The notes beneath the pieces are model-generated. The model saw only the letters and a list, made by a program, of their open reading frames with translations. It was not told the DNA's origin and made no database searches. A DNA stretch of 64,000 bases from Actinoplanes sp. NBRC 103695 (GTDB lineage: Bacteria > Actinomycetota > Actinomycetes > Mycobacteriales > Micromonosporaceae), in the NCBI RefSeq assembly GCF_030269485.1, contig NZ_BSTL01000006.1:397925-461924 (forward strand). Direction: 5' to 3'. Positions 42,307 through 50,754 of this stretch are shown piece after piece (position 1 is the first letter of the stretch; each line of letters begins with the position of its first letter). The position numbers and the translations under genes were made by a program.

Positions 42307-42732
42307 ATGGCGACGACAACGGCGGCCCAGCGGAGAGCTCAGGCCAAGGTGGAATACGACGCTTTCCTGGCCGGATGTCCGAGTCGCAAGCTGCTCGACC
42401 GGATCTCCGACAAGTGGGTCACCCTCGTGCTGTCCGCGCTGGGCAGCGGCCCCGGCTGCGTCGGCGAGCCCCGGCCGATGCGCTACTCGGAGCTCTCCCG
42501 CCTGCTGGCCGGCGTGAGTCAGAAGATGCTCACCCAGACGCTGCGCTCCCTGGAACGCGACGGCCTGGTCACCCGCAGCGCGACGGCGACCGTGCCCGTC
42601 ACGGTCAGCTACGAGCTCACTGACCTCGGCCTCTCCCTGCACGAGATGGTCCGCGGCCTCAAGGCCTGGGCGCAGACCCACATGGACGACGTCCTGGCCA
42701 ACCGCGAGTCCTTCGACGCGGCGTCGGTGTGA
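42307..42732 (+). CDS. HxlR-family regulator
   Basis: A 141-residue winged-helix protein with the HxlR core CPSRKLLDRISDKWVTLVLSAL, MRYSELSRLLAGVSQKMLTQTLRSLERDGLV and YELTDLGLSLHEMVRGL. A Cys at the start of the core could be redox-sensing, as in many members. GGAGGAG lies upstream. It is divergent from the aldo-keto reductase it probably controls. Confidence 0.88.
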   Translation: MATTTAAQRRAQAKVEYDAFLAGCPSRKLLDRISDKWVTLVLSALGSGPGCVGEPRPMRYSELSRLLAGVSQKMLTQTLRSLERDGLVTRSATATVPVTVSYELTDLGLSLHEMVRGLKAWAQTHMDDVLANRESFDAASV

Positions 42733-42830
42733 CCTGGGTGAGCGTGCTGCGGGGCCGGCCCCGTGCCCGGCCCCACCCCTCAAAGGCAACACCGGTTTCG
42801 GGTACGCGCGGAAGCACCGGCGATGACCGT

Positions 42831-42890
42831 CGAACAATGTGATTTGTTCGCGCAGGTCAGCGCAATGTCCACGCGGGGACGCGAACAAAT
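42831..42890. promoter_or_regulatory. three-half-site operator upstream of the desulfurase-like gene
   Basis: CGAACAA (42831-42837), TTGTTCG (42844-42850) and CGAACAA (42882-42888) alternate in orientation. The outer pair extends to an 11-bp perfect inverted repeat, ATTTGTTCGCG (42842-42852) with CGCGAACAAAT (42880-42890). A TAGGGT -10 at 42890-42895 ends 7 nt before the ATG at 42903. Confidence 0.6.
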
Positions 42891-42902
42891 AGGGTCGACG
42901 TC

Positions 42903-44090
42903 ATGGAGCTCGACGTCGCCCGGATCCGGTCCGGCTACCCCGCCCTCGCCGAGGGATTCGTCCACTTCGACGGCGCGGGTGGCACCCAGCCCGCCGCCGC
43001 CGTGATCGACGCGATCGCCGCCACGATGCGCACCGCCGTGTCCAACCGGGGCACCGCCTTCGCCCCGGCCCGCCGCTCGGGCGAGATCGTCGCGGCGGCC
43101 CGGGCGGCCGTGGCCGACCTGGTCGGCGGCCGGCCGGACGGCGTGGTGTTCGGTCCGTCGGCGACAGCACTCACCTACCTGGTCGCGCGCACGCTCGCGC
43201 AGGGCTGGGGCCCCGGCGACGAGGTGGTGGTGTCCCGGCTCGACCACGACGCCAACGTCCGGCCGTGGGTGCAGACCGGCGCGACGATCCGCTGGGCCGA
43301 CGTCGACCTCGCCACCGGGGAACTGCCGGTCGAGCAGTACCGGGACCTGATCGGCCCGCGGACCCGCCTGGTCGCCCTGACCGCGGCCAGCAACGCCACC
43401 GGCGCCGTCCCCGCGGTGCGCGAGATCGCCGACCTCGCCCACGCGGCCGGCGCTCTCACGTACGTCGACGGCGTGCACGCCACCGCCCACCGCCCGACCG
43501 ACGTGGCCGCGCTCGGCGCCGACTTCTACGTGACCAGCGCCTACAAGTGGTCCGGCCCGCACTACGCCGCCGTGGTCGCCGACCCGGCCACGTGGGCGCC
43601 GCTGGAGCCGGTCAAGTTGATCCCGTCACCGTCGACCACGCCGGACCGTTTCGAGTACGGCACGCTCAGCTTCGAACTCCTGGCCGGCGTGACGGCCGCC
43701 GTCGACCACCTGGCCGCGCTGTCGCCGCTGGCGCCCGCCGCCCTGGACCGCCGCGCCCGCCTGACGGCCAGCATGACGGCGGTGACGGCCTACGAGAACG
43801 CGCTCACCGACCGCCTGCTGGCCGGCCTGTCCGACATCGACGGCGTGAGCATCCTGGCGGCGCCGGCCGGTCGCTGCCCCACGGTGTCGTTCCGCCTGGA
43901 CGGCCGGCCGCCCGCCGAGACCGCCCGCATCCTCGGCGAGCAGAACATCTGCGTCTCGAGCGGGGATTACTACGCGGCCGAGTACTTCGAGGCCGCCGGC
44001 CTGCGGGACACCGGCGGTGCGGTCCGGGCGAGCATCTACCACTACAACACCGCGTCCGAGATCGATCGGCTGCTCGACGCCCTCTCGTGA
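42903..44090 (+). CDS. cysteine-desulfurase-like PLP enzyme (aminotransferase class V)
   Basis: A 395-residue protein with FVHFDGAGGTQ at the start, SRLDHDANVRPW, the PLP aspartate in YVDGVHATAHRP, the PLP lysine in YVTSAYKWSGPH, and CVSSGDYYAAEYF at the C-terminus. This is the TIGR01976 cysteine-desulfurase-like subfamily, whose substrate is not firmly known. It is probably leaderless, downstream of a complex operator. Its last 49 bp overlap the convergent acetyltransferase gene. Confidence 0.88.
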   Translation: MELDVARIRSGYPALAEGFVHFDGAGGTQPAAAVIDAIAATMRTAVSNRGTAFAPARRSGEIVAAARAAVADLVGGRPDGVVFGPSATALTYLVARTLAQGWGPGDEVVVSRLDHDANVRPWVQTGATIRWADVDLATGELPVEQYRDLIGPRTRLVALTAASNATGAVPAVREIADLAHAAGALTYVDGVHATAHRPTDVAALGADFYVTSAYKWSGPHYAAVVADPATWAPLEPVKLIPSPSTTPDRFEYGTLSFELLAGVTAAVDHLAALSPLAPAALDRRARLTASMTAVTAYENALTDRLLAGLSDIDGVSILAAPAGRCPTVSFRLDGRPPAETARILGEQNICVSSGDYYAAEYFEAAGLRDTGGAVRASIYHYNTASEIDRLLDALS

Positions 44091-44617
44091 GCTAACACCG
44101 CGTACACGAGCTGGTCGGCCCACTCCCCCTGGAACAGGTAGCTTTCGACGTGGCGGGCCTCCTGACGCATGCCGAGCCGGGCCATCAGACGGACGGACGC
44201 CTCATTGCGGCCATGGCACCGGGCATAGATCCGGTGCAGGCCGAACTCGTCGAAACCCCAGTCCACCAGCGCCGCGGCGGCCTCGGTGGCCAGCCCGCGG
44301 CCGCCGTGACCGGGATGGAAGACATAACCGAGTTCGGCCGTGCGGTCGGCCTGGCTGCGCCACACCAGCTCCACGGTCCCGATGACGCCGGCGTCGGTGA
44401 CCGCGGCCAGTGTCAGGCAGTCGCCTTCGGCACGAAGCGCGTCCTCGCCCGCCATGGCGATCACCGACGCCCGCGACTGCTCCCGCGTGCGCAGCCGGGC
44501 GCCGAGCATCCAGCGGACCACGTCGGGGCGGCACTGCCAGGAGTGCACATCGTCGAGGTCGTCCAGGGTGACCGGCCGCAGGGTGAGCCGGGCGGTACGG
44601 ATGATCAAGGATGTCAC
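44042..44617 (-). CDS. GNAT-family acetyltransferase (RimJ/RimL-like)
   Basis: A 191-residue protein with TARLTLRPVTLDDLDDVHSWQ, AELGYVFHPGHGGRGLATEAAAAL (acetyl-CoA loop) and IYARCHGRNEASVRLMARLGM. It likely acetylates an N-terminus or small amine. Its GTG overlaps the HNH-like gene stop (GTGA). The C-terminal 16 residues lie over the convergent desulfurase-like gene. Confidence 0.88.
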   Translation of the reverse strand: MTSLIIRTARLTLRPVTLDDLDDVHSWQCRPDVVRWMLGARLRTREQSRASVIAMAGEDALRAEGDCLTLAAVTDAGVIGTVELVWRSQADRTAELGYVFHPGHGGRGLATEAAAALVDWGFDEFGLHRIYARCHGRNEASVRLMARLGMRQEARHVESYLFQGEWADQLVYAVLAHERASSSRSISDAVL

Positions 44618-45054
44618 CGTCGGCCGGTGGACAGGGCGACGAGGAACTGGCCGCCGCCCGCGTCGACGGTCGCGGTCACCGGCAGGCCGGGCACCAGCCG
44701 GGAGAAGCGGTCGACCAGCCAGTCCGCCGCCTCCTGGGCGTCCTTCCTGCTCGGGCAGCGGGCGACCAGCTCGCGGCCGCCCTTGCGTTCGAGGCGCTCG
44801 GCGACGGCGACCAGCGGCGCCGGCTCCACCACGTGCAGACGGTCCGGCCAGGCGATGACGACCTTCACCGCGCCCTTGCGGGTGTTGCAGGCACGGTGGG
44901 CGAGGCGCTCGGCGACCTTGGCCTTGCGGTCGGCGGTGCGGCTGTCGACGCTGGGGCCGCGCGGGTCGTTCACCGACATGCCGGCGTCGACCGGCTCGTC
45001 GCACACCCAGCATCGCCAGCCGTCGCGCTTCGCCACGTCATCGAGGAGACTCAT
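44614..45054 (-). CDS. HNH-like zinc protein
   Basis: A 146-residue protein. The N-terminal half has RDGWRCWVCDEPVD and then LAHRACNTRKGA, a CxxC ... HxxC zinc-binding HNH-type pattern that is common in actinomycete proteins of unknown role. The C-terminal half is an alpha/beta region. It sits 9 bp after the carboxylesterase gene and overlaps the acetyltransferase gene. Confidence 0.6.
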   Translation of the reverse strand: MSLLDDVAKRDGWRCWVCDEPVDAGMSVNDPRGPSVDSRTADRKAKVAERLAHRACNTRKGAVKVVIAWPDRLHVVEPAPLVAVAERLERKGGRELVARCPSRKDAQEAADWLVDRFSRLVPGLPVTATVDAGGGQFLVALSTGRR

Positions 45055-45063
45055 CCGAGCAAA

Positions 45064-46671
45064 CTAGCCCATCTGCGACTCCCAGAGAGCGCACCGGTGC
45101 CGGGCGGCGAGATCGACCGGACGGATCCCGCGCGGTCCGGGTGCGAGGGACTGAACGTGAACGCCGCGAGGGGTGAACCTGGGCCAGACCGGTGATCCGA
45201 CGCTGTTGGGGTTGCCCGTGGCCGCGAACCGCAGCCAGTACCGCACCATCTGCCGGGACAGCCGGCTCTGTGCCGCGTTCAGCCGGTCGGGGAAGACCGG
45301 TCCGCCGAAGAGGTACTGCAGTTCGGCGGCGTGGTAGGCGCCGAGGGGGAAGCTCACCGACTCGGTGCCCGGGAACAGCGGTGGCGCGTTCCGGTCGGTG
45401 AACTCCGCCGCGAAGGTCGGGACGAACCGCGCCAGCGCCCGCTCGGTCCACAACGCCGGGCACGACCAGGCGCCGTCGGTGAACAGCGCCGACAGGGCCA
45501 GGCTGGGCGAGCCGTACGCCGCCGACGTGTACCGCGCCAGGAGGCGGGTGGCGTGGTCACCGAACTGCGCCCGTACCGCGGCCTGGTATTCGGTCTCGGT
45601 GATCGGCCTTCCGGCGGCGAGCTCCTCGAGCGCGACGAACAGGCGGTGTTCGTCCCGGGTGCCGAGGTGCATCACGGGCACCCGGTTGAAGCGGCCGGAG
45701 GAGACCGCCACCCCGGGATCCTCGGGCAGGACGTCGCCACCGAAGGCGGGCGGGAAGGCGATCTGCGACGCCGGCACGGCAGCGGCGAGCAGTTCGTCGA
45801 TCGGCACCTCGCGCAGGCAGGCGGCGGCGGTGGCCGGATCGGCGCATCCGAAGCGCCCGGCCGCCTGCACGCCCAGGCTCTCGGACTGCGTCAGATGCCT
45901 CCACCAGGGCAGCGCGGCGGGATTGTTGACGCAGGGGGCGCTCTCCACGATCGCGCGCTGGAACAGCCCCGCGGCTGCCGGGGACGCCAGCTGGGCGCAG
46001 ACGCTGCCGCCGCCGGCCGACTCGCCGAACACCGTGACGTTGCCCGGGTTCCCGCCGAACGCGGCGATGTTGCGCCGCACCCACCGCAGGGCCGCGGTCT
46101 GGTCGGCGAAGCCGTACGCGCCCGACTTGGACCTCCCCCGGTCGAGCGCCGGGTGGGCCAGGAAACCCAGCGCGCCCAGCCGATAGTTGATCGTCACCAG
46201 CAGGACCCGGCCGCCCGCCAGCAGGCGGGACGCGTCGTAGTCGCTGCCCGCGCCGGTGGTCAGCGAACCACCGTGGATCCACACCATCACCGGAAGGCGG
46301 CTTCCCGCGCTCACCGGCGGGGTGGTGACGTTGAGGAAGAGGCAGTCCTCGCTGGTACCGGCGGCGTCCGGCTGGGGGCAGCGGCTGCCCGGGACGGTGG
46401 CGTCGCGGACCCCGCGCCAGGACGCCGCCGGTTGCGGTGGCTGCCATCGCCGGTCGCCGACCGGCGCCGCGGCGTACGGGATGCCGGAGAAGGTACGCCG
46501 GTCCTCGGCGACCAGGCCACGGATCCGGCCGGTCGCGGTCTGGACGACGGCGGGGCCGCCCGCCTGCGCGGAGGCCTGGGCCGGCGCCGCATACCCCGCG
46601 GTGCCGATGAGTGTGGTCGTGACGGCGAGGGTGAAGATCCTTCGTCGTATTGATCTTAATGAATCCCTCAT
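45064..46671 (-). CDS. secreted type-B carboxylesterase
   Basis: A 535-residue alpha/beta hydrolase with a signal peptide (about 1-34). It has the type-B signatures EDCLFLNV and GESAGG with nucleophile S218, the oxyanion HGG (WIHGGSL), and a C-terminal catalytic-His region (GAYHAAELQYLF). It hydrolyses esters outside the cell; the substrate is unknown. Confidence 0.9.
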   Translation of the reverse strand: MRDSLRSIRRRIFTLAVTTTLIGTAGYAAPAQASAQAGGPAVVQTATGRIRGLVAEDRRTFSGIPYAAAPVGDRRWQPPQPAASWRGVRDATVPGSRCPQPDAAGTSEDCLFLNVTTPPVSAGSRLPVMVWIHGGSLTTGAGSDYDASRLLAGGRVLLVTINYRLGALGFLAHPALDRGRSKSGAYGFADQTAALRWVRRNIAAFGGNPGNVTVFGESAGGGSVCAQLASPAAAGLFQRAIVESAPCVNNPAALPWWRHLTQSESLGVQAAGRFGCADPATAAACLREVPIDELLAAAVPASQIAFPPAFGGDVLPEDPGVAVSSGRFNRVPVMHLGTRDEHRLFVALEELAAGRPITETEYQAAVRAQFGDHATRLLARYTSAAYGSPSLALSALFTDGAWSCPALWTERALARFVPTFAAEFTDRNAPPLFPGTESVSFPLGAYHAAELQYLFGGPVFPDRLNAAQSRLSRQMVRYWLRFAATGNPNSVGSPVWPRFTPRGVHVQSLAPGPRGIRPVDLAARHRCALWESQMG

Positions 46672-46757
46672 GTCCAGCAGTATGCCTGCCGGCCGAACAA
46701 TTCGACCCTGATCGAAAGGCTCCGCCGGCGCCCCTCGGACACTGGGACGCTGGGGCC

Positions 46758-47915
46758 ATGGTGGCGGGGATTTACGGGATCGGCGCCGTGACCGGCTACG
46801 GCTGGGGTCGCGAGGAACTGTGGGAAGGACTGCTCTCCGGGCAGTCCGCCTGCACGCCCAGCCCGGGATACCGGCCGGGCCCGGACGATCCGGGGTACGC
46901 CGCTCACGTGCCGGACGGCGGCGATCCCGCCGACGGCACCAGCCGTTTCGCCCGGGCGGTGCGCGCCGCGGCGCGCGAGGCGATCGGGGATGCCCGGTCG
47001 AACGGCTGGGTGCCGGGCCGGCGGGTCGGGCTGCTGCACGCCACCGTCCTCGGCGAGGTCGACCTGTGGCGTGACTTCTACACCGTGCACGACCGGAAGC
47101 TGTCCACCCGGGACTACCTGGCGCTGATGCCCTCGACCCCGATGTCGCTGCTGATGCAGGAGTTCGGCTTCCGGGGCCCGGCCATGGCGGTCTCGGCGAT
47201 GTGCGCCTCCGGCAACGCCGGCATGATCACCGCCAAGGCCTGGATCGACGCGGGCATCGTCGACGACGTCATCCTCATCGCGACCGACCTGTCCTGCACG
47301 CCGGAGAGCCTGGACCACTTCGTCGGGCTGGGCGTCGCGGTCACCGACACGCCGCCGCTGCAGGCCTCCCGGCCGTTCCAGGCCGGCAGCCGCGGCTTCG
47401 TCATGGGCGAGGCCTCGGTCGCCTTCGTCCTGTCGGCGGCCGGCGGCAGCGCGTACGCCGAAGTCCTCGGCGGCGCCATGACCCACGACGCCTACCACGT
47501 CACCTCGATCGAACCCGGGCTGACCTCCGTCCGAAGCTGCTTCACCGACGCCATCGCCGATGCCGGCATCGACGCCGGGGACGTCCGCTACCTCAACGCG
47601 CACGGCCCGGGCACCCGCCAGTGCGACGCCGCCGAGGCCGCGATCCTCGAATCCCTGTTCCCGCCGGCCGCCGAGGTCTTCTCCGTGAAGCCGCTCACCG
47701 GACACTGCCAGGGCGCCGCCTCGGCCGTCGAGATCGCGGTCAGCGCCCTCGCCTACCGCCGCGGCGTCATCCCCGCTCCCCCGGCCGTCGCGGAAGCCCA
47801 CCCCCGGCTGCTGACCGGACTGCGGAAGACCGAGCCGGGCCTCACCGTCAAGTCCTCTCTCGGCATGGGCGGCCACAACTCCGTCATCGTCCTCGGCCCC
47901 GGTCAGGCGCCGTAG
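46758..47915 (+). CDS. orphan beta-ketoacyl synthase (KAS II-like)
   Basis: A 385-residue thiolase-fold protein with catalytic C149 (SAMCASGNAG), H282 (NAHGPGT), K311 and H316 (KPLTGHCQGAA). All residues for decarboxylative condensation are present. It is a little shorter than FabF and has no acyl carrier protein, chain-length factor, ketoreductase or malonyltransferase nearby. The ATG at 46758 is chosen; it is divergent from the carboxylesterase. Its 3' end overlaps the convergent SGNH hydrolase by 13 bp. Confidence 0.82.
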   Translation: MVAGIYGIGAVTGYGWGREELWEGLLSGQSACTPSPGYRPGPDDPGYAAHVPDGGDPADGTSRFARAVRAAAREAIGDARSNGWVPGRRVGLLHATVLGEVDLWRDFYTVHDRKLSTRDYLALMPSTPMSLLMQEFGFRGPAMAVSAMCASGNAGMITAKAWIDAGIVDDVILIATDLSCTPESLDHFVGLGVAVTDTPPLQASRPFQAGSRGFVMGEASVAFVLSAAGGSAYAEVLGGAMTHDAYHVTSIEPGLTSVRSCFTDAIADAGIDAGDVRYLNAHGPGTRQCDAAEAAILESLFPPAAEVFSVKPLTGHCQGAASAVEIAVSALAYRRGVIPAPPAVAEAHPRLLTGLRKTEPGLTVKSSLGMGGHNSVIVLGPGQAP

Positions 47916-49588
47916 ACCTCGACCTCGTAGATGCGGCCTGTCGTGCCGCCGTCCTGCTGGCCGGTGTCGATCAGCAGCCGCACGTGGCGGGCGCTGACCG
48001 GGCCCGCCGTGGACGTCGTGACGCCGTCGGCGTTGCCGGTCACCGTGGCGAACGTGGTCCAGGTGGTCGCGTCGGGACTGGTCTGGACGCGGTACGCCCG
48101 GGTGTTCAGGGCGGACGGCTCACCGCCGGCGGACGCGTGGCGCACGATCACCGTGCGGACCGCGGCGGGGGCGCCCAGATCGACCTGCCAGGTCGCGCCG
48201 CTCACACCCGTACACCACTTGCTGTTGTTGTCCGTCGTGCCGTCGACGGCCTTGGCCGCGTCCTCGGCCGTGACACACGCCGCGCTCGCGGTAACCGGGC
48301 GCTTGAGGGCGAGGTTGGCGGCGGCTGCCGGATCGGCGGCCTCACGGGTGCTGTCGTTGATGGTGATGTCGTCGACGTAGCCGCGGAAGACACCGGTGGC
48401 CGCGGGCTGGTCGTAGCCGAGGTGGATGCGGTCGACCGTGCGGCCGGCCAGCGCGGCCAGGTTGACGCGGACCAGGTTCCACCGGTTGACGACCAGATGG
48501 CCGCCCTCGCCCTGGAACTGCGGGTGGGCGCGGACCCCGTACTGGTCGACCGCGCCGGAATCGCGCAGGTTGCTGCCGTCGGTGAAGCGCAGATCGACCG
48601 CCACGTGGGCGCCGTTGGCCTGCTGCGGGAAGATCCAGTAGCTGAGGACCGAGGTCGCGGCGATCCGCAGGTGCGTGTCGAAGACCCGCGTGTACGAGTA
48701 GGAGCCGCTCGCGCTGAGGTCGTTGCCGGAGTACATCAACGCGTTCGCCCCACCACGGGCGGTCTCGGCGCGCGGGCCGGTCTCCATCCTGGTCAGGTTC
48801 GCGTTGTAGCCACCCACGTTGAGGCTGCTGTCCACGGTGTCCGTCCAGGTCGGCGCGGTCTCGCCCGGCTCCAGACCGGTACGCAGCAGCGGCCAGTCCC
48901 GCCCGCCGCCGAGCACGCTCTCCAGCGCCGAATACCAGAGGTCGCCCATCTTGGTGTAGCCCGCGTCGTTCGGGTGCAGCGTGTCGTTCAGGTCGGCGGC
49001 GGTGATGGTGCTGTTCAGATCGACAAGCCTGGTGTACGCCCGCGACGACAGCACCGACGGCACGGCCGCGTTGAACGTGGTGATCCGCGCGTTGATCGTC
49101 GCGTCCAGCGCGGGCACGATCTGCGCCACCAGGACGACCGCAGCCGGCGCACCGGCGTGGATCCGGTCGAGCAGCGTGCCCAGCCGGGACGGCGCGTTGC
49201 CGACGTCGAAGTTCTGATTCATGTCGTTCGTGCCGATGTGCAGCAGGACCACGTCGGGACGGCTGGTGGCGAGCCAGCCGTCGATCGACGCGGTGATCTG
49301 CTCGATCCGCCACCCCGAATGGCCCTCGTTGTCGGTGTCCGGCAGCGAGCCGGACTGCCCGCTGCCGACGTAGTCGACGGCCAGTCCCGCGCCGCCGACC
49401 AGGCGTTGCCACAGCTCGGGGCGGTAGCTGGAGGTGGTGCTCGACCCGGCGCCCCAGGTGATCGAGTCGCCCAGTGGCATGATCTTGACGGGCCGCCCGG
49501 CGATCACGGCGGCCCCCGCCTCGCCGGGTGCGACCAGCGCGAACGCGGCGACCAGCGCCACGGCGAGAATGCGGGACACCGTACGCAT
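47903..49588 (-). CDS. secreted SGNH hydrolase with F5/8-type (CBM32-like) domain
   Basis: A 561-residue protein. It has a signal peptide (1-26), a SGNH esterase domain with S42 (PLGDSITWG), GTN121D and D202-T-L-H205, a middle beta-sandwich (about 230-410), and a C-terminal discoidin/F5-8C domain (NLALKRPVTASAACVTAEDAAKAVDGT...). It likely deacetylates polysaccharides. It diverges from an acyltransferase-3 gene. GGGAGGG precedes the ATG. Confidence 0.9.
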   Translation of the reverse strand: MRTVSRILAVALVAAFALVAPGEAGAAVIAGRPVKIMPLGDSITWGAGSSTTSSYRPELWQRLVGGAGLAVDYVGSGQSGSLPDTDNEGHSGWRIEQITASIDGWLATSRPDVVLLHIGTNDMNQNFDVGNAPSRLGTLLDRIHAGAPAAVVLVAQIVPALDATINARITTFNAAVPSVLSSRAYTRLVDLNSTITAADLNDTLHPNDAGYTKMGDLWYSALESVLGGGRDWPLLRTGLEPGETAPTWTDTVDSSLNVGGYNANLTRMETGPRAETARGGANALMYSGNDLSASGSYSYTRVFDTHLRIAATSVLSYWIFPQQANGAHVAVDLRFTDGSNLRDSGAVDQYGVRAHPQFQGEGGHLVVNRWNLVRVNLAALAGRTVDRIHLGYDQPAATGVFRGYVDDITINDSTREAADPAAAANLALKRPVTASAACVTAEDAAKAVDGTTDNNSKWCTGVSGATWQVDLGAPAAVRTVIVRHASAGGEPSALNTRAYRVQTSPDATTWTTFATVTGNADGVTTSTAGPVSARHVRLLIDTGQQDGGTTGRIYEVEVYGA

Positions 49589-49703
49589 CGAGCCCTCCCG
49601 GTTTGCATTGAGCTACGTCGATGCTTGACCAGTTTCGCGCGCCGCGCAAGGTGCTGGTCTACACTCGCGCAGCCCGATTGCTGTCGATGTTCTTGGGGAG
49701 AAC

Positions 49704-50753
49704 ATGACCTTGCCGGTGGAGCGCGACGCGTTCTTCGACAACGTGAAGTTCCTGGCGATCGTGCTGGTCGTGTGCGGCCACGTCTGGGGGCCGCTGGCCG
49801 ACGACCCGGAGCGGTTCCGGGTGCTCAGTTCCGCGTACACGCTGGTCTATCTCTTTCACATGCCGCTGTTCATCGCGGTCTGCGGATACTTCACCCGGTC
49901 GTACGCGCGTGACCCGGCCGGACCGAAACGGCTGCGTCGCCTGCTGCTGACCACCCTCGTGCCGTACCTGATCTTCGGGTCGCTCTACACGCTCTTCCGC
50001 AACCTCACCCGCGGCGGCGACTGGACGCCGATGAACCTGGTCGAGCCGTACTACCTGACGTGGTTCCTGCTGGCACTGTTCCTCTGGCGGCTGACCTCTC
50101 CCTTCTGGCTACTGGTGCGCTGGCCGGTCACGATCAGCGTCCTCGCGTCCCTGGCCATCGGCGCGGCCGAACCGCGTGACCTGGCCGTCGCGCAGTTCCT
50201 GCAGTTCCTGCCGTTCTTCGTGATCGGGCTGACGATCCGCCCGGAGTGGCTCGACCGGCTGCGCGCCGTGCCCTGGCGGCGGCCGGTCGCGGTGACGGTC
50301 TTCGCGGTCACGCTGGCCGGGTGCTACCTCTACGTGCCGGTCGCCCGGAGCGAGTGGCTCTACCGGCGCAGCGGGCACGACGAGCTCGACGTCAGCCTTG
50401 CGCAGTGGTGGCTGCACTCGGCGGTCCAGGGTGTGGCCGCCATCGTGCTCTGCGTCGCCTTCCTCGCCCTGGTGCCGGCCAGCCGGCAACGGTGGACCGG
50501 GTTCGGTGAGGGCACCCAGTTCACCTATCTGCTGCACGGCTTCGTCGTTCAGGGTGCGCTCGTCTGGGGCGCCTACCGCTGGGACCTCTGGAAGCACCCG
50601 GCCGGCCAGGTCCTGCTCACGCTGCTCGGGGTCGGGCTCTCCGTCGTGCTGGCGTCGGCGTTCGTGCGTCGCGCCACGGGCCGGCTCGTGGAGCCTCCGC
50701 TCGACTGGCTGTTCCGGTCGCCGGAGAAGAGCACGCCTACGAACGCGAGCTGA
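49704..50753 (+). CDS. acyltransferase family 3 membrane protein
   Basis: A 349-residue protein with about ten membrane helices, opening FFDNVKFLAIVLVVCGHVWGPL with the conserved His, then YLFHMPLFIAVCGYF. It O-acylates surface glycans or lipids. It is divergent from the SGNH esterase, so add-and-remove acetylation is a plausible theme. The stop is 1 bp from the stop of the convergent paralogue. Confidence 0.85.
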   Translation: MTLPVERDAFFDNVKFLAIVLVVCGHVWGPLADDPERFRVLSSAYTLVYLFHMPLFIAVCGYFTRSYARDPAGPKRLRRLLLTTLVPYLIFGSLYTLFRNLTRGGDWTPMNLVEPYYLTWFLLALFLWRLTSPFWLLVRWPVTISVLASLAIGAAEPRDLAVAQFLQFLPFFVIGLTIRPEWLDRLRAVPWRRPVAVTVFAVTLAGCYLYVPVARSEWLYRRSGHDELDVSLAQWWLHSAVQGVAAIVLCVAFLALVPASRQRWTGFGEGTQFTYLLHGFVVQGALVWGAYRWDLWKHPAGQVLLTLLGVGLSVVLASAFVRRATGRLVEPPLDWLFRSPEKSTPTNAS

Positions 50754-50754
50754 G

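Noticed and set aside
42831..42850. SOS box (LexA site) because of CGAAC and GTTCG
   Set aside because: The spacing between half-sites is 10 rather than the 4 nt of the actinobacterial SOS box.
46758..47915. Type II polyketide cluster
   Set aside because: A single ketosynthase without chain-length factor, carrier protein, ketoreductase or cyclase.
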